From Larkinella soli (lineage in GTDB: Bacteria; Bacteroidota; Bacteroidia; Cytophagales; Spirosomataceae): a stretch of DNA of 64,000 nucleotides. The stretch covers positions 1 through 64,000 of the forward strand of contig NZ_QTJY01000019.1 of the NCBI RefSeq assembly GCF_003703975.1, in the 5' to 3' direction. The position numbers and the translations under genes are program-made. Numbering within the stretch: the stretch's first letter is position 1; the number at the start of each line of letters is the position of its first letter. Below, in pieces: positions 57,735-64,000 of this stretch. Below the pieces are notes generated by a model. The model worked only from the letters and a program-made list of their open reading frames with translations, made no database searches and had not been told where the DNA came from.

Positions 57735-58871
57735 TCAGGCGTAGGTATTCAGCATAACCGGCATGACCAGCATCAAAATCTCTTCATTTTCTTCCTTGTC
57801 GGCGGGGATGATCAGGCCGGCGCGGTTCGGAGCCGACAGCTCGAAGGAGAGCATTTTGCAGCTCAGGTTGCCGAGCATTTCGGTCAGGAACTTGGCGTTG
57901 AAACCGATCTCCATGTTGTCGCCGTCGTAGTCGCAGAGCAGCTTTTCCTTGGCTTCGTTGCTGTAGTCCAGGTCTTCGGCCGAGATGGTCAGCGAGTTGG
58001 ATTCGAGCGACAGCCGGATCTGGTGCGTCGTGCGGTTGGCGTAGATCATAATCCGCTTCAGCGAATTCAGGATGTCCGTCCGGCCGATGGTCATCACGTT
58101 GGGGTTGTTGACCGGGATGGCGTTCTCGTAATCCGGGAAACGCTCGTCGATCAAGCGGCAGATCATCTGGGTGTTGCCGAACGTGAAGGAGGCATTGGAC
58201 TGGCTGAACTCGGCTTTCACCGGAACGCCTTCGGGCAGCGACGCCTTCAGCAGCGTCAGGGCCTTGCGCGGGACGATCATCGTCGAATCGCTCGGCGAGT
58301 TGATGTCCAGCCGGCGGTAGCGGATCAGCCGGTGGCCGTCCGTGGCGACGAACGTGGCATTGGCGGAGGTCAGTTGCAGATACACCCCCGTCATGGCCGG
58401 GCGCAGGTCATCCGTGCTGGTGGCGAACACCGTGTTGTTGATGGCGCTCAGCAGGGAGTCCGACGACAGCTCGACGGCCAGGCTGCGGTTGACCGACGGG
58501 ATTTTCGGGAAGTCGATCGGGTTTTCGCCGGAAAGTTTATAGCGTCCGTTGTCGGTCAGGATCTGGGTTCCGAAGGTTTCCGTGTCGACATGGAACGTAA
58601 TGGGTTGTTCGGGCAAACCGCGCAGCGTGTCCAGCAGCAGTCTGGCCGGTATTGCAATCGATCCGCTCTCCGACGACTCCACGGCGATGTTGGTGATCAT
58701 GGTCGTCTGCAGGTCCGAAGCCGTGGCCGTCAGGATGGGACCGCCCTCGCGGTCGCTGTCGACTTTGAAGAGAAAATTCTCCAGAATCGGCACGATCGGA
58801 TTCGTTGCCACCACACCGTTGATGGCCGAAAGTTGCTTGAGTAGTACGGAGGAGGAAACGATGAATTTCAT
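57735..58871 (-). CDS. dnaN: DNA polymerase III beta subunit (sliding clamp)
   Basis: The ring-shaped processivity clamp of replication, 378 residues from the ATG at 58871 (MKFIVSSSVLLKQLSAINGVV). A longer frame exists but starts before the promoter. Family features include NFLFKVDSDREGGPILTATASDLQTTM in domain 1, TDDLRPAMTGVYLQL followed by ATDGHRLIRY in domain 2 and the C-terminal LVMPVML. Unlike many bacteria, dnaA, recF and gyrB are not adjacent; gldG lies upstream instead. It has its own strong promoter and terminator. Confidence 0.97.
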   Translation of the reverse strand: MKFIVSSSVLLKQLSAINGVVATNPIVPILENFLFKVDSDREGGPILTATASDLQTTMITNIAVESSESGSIAIPARLLLDTLRGLPEQPITFHVDTETFGTQILTDNGRYKLSGENPIDFPKIPSVNRSLAVELSSDSLLSAINNTVFATSTDDLRPAMTGVYLQLTSANATFVATDGHRLIRYRRLDINSPSDSTMIVPRKALTLLKASLPEGVPVKAEFSQSNASFTFGNTQMICRLIDERFPDYENAIPVNNPNVMTIGRTDILNSLKRIMIYANRTTHQIRLSLESNSLTISAEDLDYSNEAKEKLLCDYDGDNMEIGFNAKFLTEMLGNLSCKMLSFELSAPNRAGLIIPADKEENEEILMLVMPVMLNTYA

Positions 58872-58908
58872 ATGCAATTTGATTTGGGGCCGTAATGTCC
58901 AATAAAAA

Positions 58909-58940
58909 CAAAAGTAGGAAAAATTGTCGATAGTCGGCAA
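58909..58940 (-). promoter_or_regulatory. Promoter of dnaN
   Basis: Minus-strand TTG (58938-58940), a 21-base spacer and TACTTTTG (58909-58916) fit the Bacteroidota consensus. The -7 box ends 37 bases before the dnaN ATG and lies just downstream of gldG. Confidence 0.6.
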
Positions 58941-58958
58941 CCGGCAACGGCCCCTTTT

Positions 58959-60620
58959 TTAGCGACTTGCGAAGCGTCTTCTGCGCATGATCTGCCACAC
59001 GATTCCGACCACGGCGACCAGGGCGAGGGGGCCGAGCAGGTTCAGCAGCTGCCACCGGGTCCGCTCCTCCTTCATCCGGATTTTATCGAGCGGCCGAAGC
59101 GTCACCTGACGGGCACGGGCGGAGATGATCCCGTTGTCGTCCAGGAGATCATCTACCGCATTGACTACGAAATCCCGGTTGCCGAAGGTCGTCCGGGAAA
59201 ACCGGTCGTAGCCGAGCGGATAGGGCGTATTAGTGCGGTAATTGACATCGTTGACCAGCACGTCGCCGTCGGAGCAGATCACCACCCGGCCGGGCAGGTT
59301 CTGTGTCTTGAACCCGGCCGCCCGCGGGTCGCCGGGGAGGATGCGGTTCGTATACAGCGACTGGAACCGGCCTTCCAGCAGGCAGGCCACCAGCTGCACC
59401 CCGCCGTCGTAGGTGCGGGGGTCGGGTTGCTGCCGGGCTTCGTTGTAGGTGACCAGCGCCGGGGCTTTGAGTAGTTTGGTATACTGGGAAGTCATCAGCA
59501 GCGGGGTCTTCACGATACCGGGGGCCTGCACGGTGTCGAGGGTGCTGGTGAAGCGGGTGTAGACCGCATCCAGATTCCGGACGATGGGGTTGCGGCCGAA
59601 GTTGTTGATGAGCGGGAAAAACCGCCACGGCATCAGCTGGATGTTGGGCTTGTCGCCCAGATTGCCGACGTTCAGCGGAATGAAGGCCGAACTCAGGTCC
59701 TTGACGATGTTTTCGTTCAGCCGGACGCCCCAGCGGAAAAACAGGTCGGCCAGATTCAGGTCGAGCGGCTGGGCGTAGGTCCCCTCCTGCCCCACGCTGT
59801 CGATCTTCAGTCCATCGACGAAAAACAGCGCCTTACCGCCGTTGACCACAAACTGGTCGATCTTGTATTTGTCATCCTCCGAAAAGGGGCGGTCGGGCTT
59901 CGCCACCAGCAGGCCGTCCAGGCCGACGAGGTCCCGCGACGCCGGGAGGTCGATCAGCTTGATGTCATAGTATTGCTGTAAGGTTGCCAGCAGGTCTGAC
60001 AGGCGGATCGGCTGCACCTGGGTGTACGTCACGGTAACGCCCAGCACCTTTTTCTTCTGAACCGTCAGCCGCCGGATGGCCGACGCCAGCTCGAATTCGA
60101 CGTTTTCGATCGATTGATTCAGTTGCTCTTCGCGGGAGGCCGAGCGGTTGCCTTTCAGGAGCAATACCGGCAGATCCCGGCCTTTGTAGGAAAGCACCGC
60201 CCACGGAAAGATCAGTTTCTCGGTGCGGCCCCCGCCCTCGCCGGAATAATTCAGGTTGGTCGGGGTCAGCCCCTGGTCGAGCAGTTTCGTCTGAAGGGCG
60301 GCCCGTTCCTTCTCGTTCGGATTTCCTGTGGGGTCGATGAAGCGGTAGGTGAAGTCGTTGGCGGCCTGGTCCTGGAACTCGTCGAGCGTCTCGCGGATGC
60401 TGATTTCCAGCCGCTTGAAGGCCGGCGGCAGATCGCCCGACAGATAAACGTTCACGTGGACGTCGTCGTCGAGGTTCGACAACAGGTTCGCGGTGGCGTC
60501 CGAAAGCGTATACCGCTTTTCTTCCGTCAGGTCGACCCGGAAGAACAGAAACGACGAGAGCAGATTGACGACGACCAGAACGGCCAGAATAATTCCGAAG
60601 CGGATGAACGTTGACTTCAA
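58959..60620 (-). CDS. gldG: Gliding motility ABC transporter substrate-binding-like protein GldG
   Basis: A 553-residue membrane protein of the GldG family, part of the GldA-GldF-GldG ABC transporter needed for gliding and colony spreading in Flavobacterium. An N-terminal helix (TFIRFGIILAVLVVVNLLSSFLFF) leads into the diagnostic DLTEEKRYTLSDATANLL, followed by a large periplasmic domain (…GKALFFVDGLKIDS…) and a C-terminal helix before RRRRFASR. The TTG at 60620 gives MKSTFIRFGI…, matching relatives; the longer GTG frame at 60719 adds a stretch without conservation. GldF does not follow or precede it here, and dnaN is next downstream. Confidence 0.92.
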   Translation of the reverse strand: MKSTFIRFGIILAVLVVVNLLSSFLFFRVDLTEEKRYTLSDATANLLSNLDDDVHVNVYLSGDLPPAFKRLEISIRETLDEFQDQAANDFTYRFIDPTGNPNEKERAALQTKLLDQGLTPTNLNYSGEGGGRTEKLIFPWAVLSYKGRDLPVLLLKGNRSASREEQLNQSIENVEFELASAIRRLTVQKKKVLGVTVTYTQVQPIRLSDLLATLQQYYDIKLIDLPASRDLVGLDGLLVAKPDRPFSEDDKYKIDQFVVNGGKALFFVDGLKIDSVGQEGTYAQPLDLNLADLFFRWGVRLNENIVKDLSSAFIPLNVGNLGDKPNIQLMPWRFFPLINNFGRNPIVRNLDAVYTRFTSTLDTVQAPGIVKTPLLMTSQYTKLLKAPALVTYNEARQQPDPRTYDGGVQLVACLLEGRFQSLYTNRILPGDPRAAGFKTQNLPGRVVICSDGDVLVNDVNYRTNTPYPLGYDRFSRTTFGNRDFVVNAVDDLLDDNGIISARARQVTLRPLDKIRMKEERTRWQLLNLLGPLALVAVVGIVWQIMRRRRFASR

Positions 60621-60798
60621 TCGAATAATATGGTTTTCTATCCTTCGTAAAACGCCGGAGCCGGACAAGTTGTGCGAAAGTAGAGGAAAAATTGTCGCCG
60701 CCGGTGCGATGGTCGGCACATTTTATGAAGGTCGATAGGGGTAGACCGCATTTCGCCTGTCTCAGATGCGTAAACCAACAACTAATGAATTTTTTGCC

Positions 60799-61335
60799 AT
60801 GAAATGCATCCCTGCTCTCCTGCTTCTGATCGGCCTGCTGGCCCCCTTGTCCACGGTGCTGGCCGAAGACCCGTTTCCCACCCCGGCGCCTTCGGCCAAC
60901 CGCCTTTTTTACATCCAGCGCAGCAACAACGCCAACACGGTGATTTACGAGGCCAACCTGCAGGGCAACCGGCAGCTGAACCCGGAGGAACCCCTCAACG
61001 TCTATTGGATACGTTATGCCGAACGCAGCCAGCGGGAGCCGCTTTCCATGATGCAGTGGAAGCTGGCCTACGGCTACCGGCACCAGCGCCAAGGCAAAGC
61101 CGCCGACGAGCTGGACATCCGGCTGAACGCCTTTAAAAAACAGGCGATCCGGGTGGCGGTCCGTCAGGGGAAACCCGTGGCTCTTACTTCCATCGGCGGC
61201 CGCACGGCCTGCCTCCAGCGGGTGTTCGTGAAAGTGGACCCCAATTCCGGCCTGCTTCCTAAAGTGCTGTATCTGGAACTGTTCGGCACCGACGCCGAGG
61301 AAGGGAAACCCGTCTACGAGCGCATCAACATTTAA
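60799..61335 (+). CDS. DUF4833 exported protein
   Basis: A 178-residue exported protein from the ATG at 60799 (signal MKCIPALLLLIGLLAPLSTVLA); an ATG at 60766 would add 11 residues before the signal. The mature part, NRLFYIQRSNNANTVIYEANL…NVYWIRYAERSQREPLSMMQWKLAYGY, is the DUF4833 signature. The family has no known activity. It stands divergent from gldG and 89 bases before the methyltransferase gene. Confidence 0.85.
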   Translation: MKCIPALLLLIGLLAPLSTVLAEDPFPTPAPSANRLFYIQRSNNANTVIYEANLQGNRQLNPEEPLNVYWIRYAERSQREPLSMMQWKLAYGYRHQRQGKAADELDIRLNAFKKQAIRVAVRQGKPVALTSIGGRTACLQRVFVKVDPNSGLLPKVLYLELFGTDAEEGKPVYERINI

Positions 61336-61390
61336 CTCGGTTTTCCGCTCAAATTCTTCGCCCCGACCGGGCGATTGCGGGCCGGACGGC

Positions 61391-61398
61391 TATCTTTG
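61391..61398 (+). promoter_or_regulatory. Bacteroidota -7 box upstream of the methyltransferase gene
   Basis: TATCTTTG fits TAnnTTTG, 26 bases ahead of the ATG at 61425. A TTG lies only 13 bases upstream, so spacing is poor. Confidence 0.3.
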
Positions 61399-61424
61399 GG
61401 ACTTTTCAAAAACTCATATCCCGG

Positions 61425-62477
61425 ATGCAGTCCCCCTTTCACCCCGACCTGGCCCCGATCACCCGGCACCTGCGGGCCATGTTCGGCTCCCGGCTGTTCA
61501 TTGCCGCCGTTCACCACCTGAACGTATTCGAACTGCTGAGCGAAGAACCGCTGCCCCTCGACGAAGCCGCCCGCCGGCTGGGCCTGAAAGAACGCCCGGC
61601 GATGGTGCTGTTCCCGGCCCTCTGCGCCATGGAACTGCTCGAAACCAATGCCGGCGGCCGCCTTCGGCTGACGGAACTGGGGCGGTATGTCACCCGGGCG
61701 CAGACGCCCAACCTGACCGGCTACGTCGGGCTGGAAAAGAACGATCCCGGCGTGCTGGAAATGGCCGACCGGCTCCGCAACGACGGCCCGCTCGACGTCT
61801 CTGAAGGTATTTCCTTCGTGAAGGAGGGCGAAGGCCCCTCGCCGATGGACGACCCTGCCACCGCCCGGCTCCTGACGCTCGGGCTGGCCGGCCGCGCCCG
61901 CACCCTGTCGCCCCTCGTGGCCGAACGCATGACGCAGCGCGATGGTCACCTGCTGGACGTGGCCGGAGGCACCGGCTTTTTCACCTACGAGTGGCTGCTG
62001 CGCAACCCGAACGCCACGGCCACCGTGTTCGACCGGCCGGCCGTGCTGGCGGTGGCGGCCGAACTGCTCGACGAGTTTGCCGCCGGCGGCCGCCCCGGAG
62101 CCGCCGGGGTGAAAAACCGCGTTACGTTCCAGCCGGGCGATATGCTCACCGACGCGCTGCCTGAGACCGACCTACTGCTGGCCGCGAGCCTGTTTCACGA
62201 CTGGCCTACCGAAACCTGCGAAGAGCTGGCCCGCCGGTTTGCCGAAGCCGTTCGGCCGGGCGGTGAACTCTGGGTCCACGACGCCTTCCTGAACGACGAC
62301 CTGAGTGGCCCGCTGGCCGTCACCGACTATTCGGCCCAGCTGTTCTGGAATACCAAAGGCCGGGCCTACAGCCGACGGGAATACCGGGGCTGGCTGCGGC
62401 AGGCCGGGCTGGAGCCTACCGACGAAGCCTGGCCGACGCAGATGGATTACGGCCTGATCCGGGCGTTGAAACCGTAA
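61425..62477 (+). CDS. SAM-dependent O-methyltransferase (acetylserotonin/CrtF-type)
   Basis: A 350-residue methyltransferase with an N-terminal winged-helix dimerisation domain (LFIAAVHHLNVFELLSEEPLPLDEAARRLGL) and a Rossmann catalytic domain. SAM-binding motif I is DVAGGTGFFTYEWL, followed by ATVFDRPAV, GDMLTD and the late LFHDWPTETCEELARRF with the catalytic-type His. Relatives methylate small hydroxylated molecules such as carotenoids or phenolics. The genome has a carotenoid-type desaturase 30 kb away, but there is no direct link. Its frame ends one base before a convergent gene. Confidence 0.9.
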   Translation: MQSPFHPDLAPITRHLRAMFGSRLFIAAVHHLNVFELLSEEPLPLDEAARRLGLKERPAMVLFPALCAMELLETNAGGRLRLTELGRYVTRAQTPNLTGYVGLEKNDPGVLEMADRLRNDGPLDVSEGISFVKEGEGPSPMDDPATARLLTLGLAGRARTLSPLVAERMTQRDGHLLDVAGGTGFFTYEWLLRNPNATATVFDRPAVLAVAAELLDEFAAGGRPGAAGVKNRVTFQPGDMLTDALPETDLLLAASLFHDWPTETCEELARRFAEAVRPGGELWVHDAFLNDDLSGPLAVTDYSAQLFWNTKGRAYSRREYRGWLRQAGLEPTDEAWPTQMDYGLIRALKP

Positions 62478-62478
62478 C

Positions 62479-63615
62479 TCAGTAATATCGTCCGATCAGG
62501 CGGTTTTCGACGATCCGGCGCTTCATTTCCAGCACGTCGATGGTGCCCTGTTTGCTGTAGACGATCTTTCCGCCCGGCTCGACCAGAATCGTGTAGGGCA
62601 GGGCGCCGGGCCAGTTGGGGTCGACGGCTTCGATAAGGGCGTATTTGTCTTCGGAACTGAACAGGTAATTTTTGTTGGAAGCCTCTTTCTTTTTCAGGAA
62701 TTCGAGGGCTTTAGCTTTTTTGTCCGGCTTGTCGGCCGAGACGGTGATCAGTTCGAAATCCCGGTCGCGGTACATCCGGTCGATGGTGATGAACTCCGGA
62801 AACTCCTGCACGCAGGGACCGCACCAGGTGGCCCAGACGTTGATGAGCCGGAGCTTGTCGGAGTCGTTTTTGATCAGCTTCCTGAGTCCGGCTACGTCGA
62901 TGTCCTCGATGGTGACGGGCCGCTGCGCCCATTCGGCCAGCTGTTTCTTCTTGTATTCGTCCTTCCAGGCCCATTTGACCGAGCAGCCGAAGGTTTTGGT
63001 AGTCGAAACGGCCACCTTCCGTCCGGCCAGCAAGGCATCCAGCGCGGCCCGGACGTCCTCGGCGTTGGCCGCACCCGGTTTCTCCTTCGCGTCGAGCCGT
63101 CCGGCGTACTGCAATTTGCGGTCCTTGTCGAAAATAAACGCGTGCGGGGTGGCCACGGGGCCGTATTTGAGCGAAACCGCCTGATCGTCGCCGTCGTAGA
63201 GGTACGGGAAATTATAGCCTTTCGCTTTGGCCCGGATTTTCATGTCGTCGAAGCTGTCGCCCAGGTCGGTGTAGCCCAGTTCGGCCAGGCTGAGGGATTT
63301 CGAGCTGTTGGGCGAGATGACCACGAAACCTACCTTCTTCGGGCCATAGTCTTTCACGAGCTGAATGATGCGGTCTTCGTAGGCCTGGGCGGTCGGGCAG
63401 TGGTTGCAGCTGAAAATGACGGCCAGCACCGGCTTGTCGGCGAAGCTTTTCAGGCTGTAGGTTTTGCCGTCGATACCGGGCAGGGAGAAATCCGGGGCAG
63501 TAGCCCCGATCTCCAGCGTTTTCGGGTCGGCCTCGAGCAGGAAGCCTCCGCCGACGGTCAGGAACACCAGGCAGACGACGGGAAGGAGAAGACGGGTCAG
63601 GCGTTTGGGAATCAT
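62479..63615 (-). CDS. Membrane-anchored double thioredoxin-fold protein (redoxin + TlpA-like)
   Basis: A 378-residue exported or membrane-anchored protein (helix at ~5-26). It joins two thioredoxin folds. The first (~35-195) is AhpC/Prx-like, starting LEIGATAPDFSLPGIDGKTY with CNHCPTAQAY as its Cys pair (CNHC). The second (~240-378) is TlpA/ResA-like, with WATWCGPCVQEFPEF (WCGPC) and a cis-Pro region LPYTILVEPGG. Both active sites appear intact. The likely role is thiol-disulfide exchange or cytochrome c maturation outside the inner membrane; the pair may pass electrons between the two folds. Stand-alone gene. Confidence 0.9.
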   Translation of the reverse strand: MIPKRLTRLLLPVVCLVFLTVGGGFLLEADPKTLEIGATAPDFSLPGIDGKTYSLKSFADKPVLAVIFSCNHCPTAQAYEDRIIQLVKDYGPKKVGFVVISPNSSKSLSLAELGYTDLGDSFDDMKIRAKAKGYNFPYLYDGDDQAVSLKYGPVATPHAFIFDKDRKLQYAGRLDAKEKPGAANAEDVRAALDALLAGRKVAVSTTKTFGCSVKWAWKDEYKKKQLAEWAQRPVTIEDIDVAGLRKLIKNDSDKLRLINVWATWCGPCVQEFPEFITIDRMYRDRDFELITVSADKPDKKAKALEFLKKKEASNKNYLFSSEDKYALIEAVDPNWPGALPYTILVEPGGKIVYSKQGTIDVLEMKRRIVENRLIGRYY

Positions 63616-63749
63616 AGCTTTACCGGTTAAGAGGTAGATACCCTGAAAGTAAAGAATTGAACGCGAAAATGGTAATCAGGCCGGTAGGTGCGGAAGCCGG
63701 CCGACTGACCGTTTACGAAGAAATTTCCTGGTCGGCGGCCGTTTAGCCT

Positions 63750-63757
63750 TATTTTTG
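63750..63757 (+). promoter_or_regulatory. Bacteroidota -7 box for the right-edge gene
   Basis: TATTTTTG fits TAnnTTTG, 29 bases ahead of the ATG at 63787. A CTG sits 19 bases upstream in place of TTG. Confidence 0.4.
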
Positions 63758-63786
63758 CGGCCGTTAAACCGACAACAAATACAAAC

Positions 63787-64000
63787 ATGAAAATCAAGTT
63801 TCTGATTGCTTTTCTGGGCAGCACCACCGTAGGCTTCGCTCAGTATCTTCCCCTGGGTGCGATCACTTCCTGGACCGACGGGTACGTGGTCACCGCCCAG
63901 AACGACACCATCCGTGGCAAGGTCCGGGTGGGTTCCATGGTCAACGACGCTCCGGCGAGTGTGGTGGTCCGCACGGCCGACGATAAAAAGATCAACCTGA
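63787..64000 (+). CDS. Exported hypothetical protein, cut by the right edge
   Basis: Only the first 71 codons are present. The N-terminus is a signal peptide (MKIKFLIAFLGSTTVGFAQ). The mature start, TDGYVVTAQNDTIRGKVRVGS, resembles the 'GYIVT..GDT..G.V' opening seen in many uncharacterised Bacteroidota secreted proteins. No function can be given. A -7 box lies 29 bases upstream of the ATG. Confidence 0.75.
   Translation, partial: MKIKFLIAFLGSTTVGFAQYLPLGAITSWTDGYVVTAQNDTIRGKVRVGSMVNDAPASVVVRTADDKKINL

Noticed and set aside
57735-60620. Replication origin next to dnaN
   Set aside because: No dnaA, no DnaA-box cluster and no AT-rich unwinding region seen around dnaN.

Overview
The window is GC-rich (roughly 60 %) and reads as chromosomal DNA of an aerobic, gliding-type Bacteroidota, most likely order Cytophagales (Spirosoma/Larkinella-like). 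The signs are: a CHU_C/type B type IX secretion sorting domain, GldG, many Bacteroidota-only families (DUF4834, DUF6660, DUF4369, DUF4833, DUF2141), TonB receptors with a carboxypeptidase-like N-terminus, a carotenoid-type desaturase, and promoters with the TAnnTTTG -7 box. Family names come from recognising motifs by eye; no database was searched. No tRNA, rRNA, CRISPR array, prophage or complete insertion sequence was seen.

Layout. 1-6.4 kb: the 3' part of a giant surface protein with Cys-paired Ig-like repeats. Its last ~240 codons switch abruptly to AT-rich DNA and are followed by two AT-rich small genes. The AT-rich block lies between two imperfect 19-bp direct repeats, and a GC-rich orphan tail sits beyond the second. 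I read it as a swapped toxin/immunity-like cassette; it is the best candidate for an undescribed system here. 6.4-9.5 kb: icd and a secreted M20 amidohydrolase. 9.7-18.5 kb: a metal-handling district with an MbnP/MbnH-like pair (copper protein plus diheme enzyme), a divergent DUF6660-TonB receptor-CDF transporter operon, a transglutaminase-like secreted protein, and a LolD/LolC-like ABC pair whose permease carries a His/Glu-rich loop. 18.6-31.9 kb: purN, a CarB lacking its allosteric domain, lipoproteins, DUF418, an MsbA-like exporter and a CrtI/CrtD-like desaturase preceded by a 200-bp nested inverted-repeat element.

32-35 kb: two Na+/H+ antiporters with a 103-residue HExxH protein between them. 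35-43.2 kb: a protease district with two tandem pairs, each combining an apparently active enzyme and a catalytically incomplete paralogue (M16+M16, M14+M14). 43.2-43.8 kb: a RelE-type toxin-antitoxin module whose toxin has an in-frame stop before a conserved tail. 43.8-50.3 kb: a PyrR-like phosphoribosyltransferase, a DPP IV-like peptidase and a likely purK-purE-LysM-Dabb operon. 50.4-54.4 kb: an AraC regulator, DUF2141, a short-chain dehydrogenase and a type IX cargo protein. 54.4-60.6 kb (minus strand): SNF2 helicase, dnaN and gldG. 60.7-64 kb: DUF4833, an O-methyltransferase-like gene, a double-thioredoxin protein and the start of another secreted protein at the right edge.

Most genes are housekeeping or envelope functions. 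The accessory signals are concentrated at 4.4-6.4 kb, 9.5-9.7 kb, 30.3-30.5 kb and 43.2-43.8 kb. Starts were moved inward from the longest frame wherever a signal peptide or conserved N-terminus argued for it.
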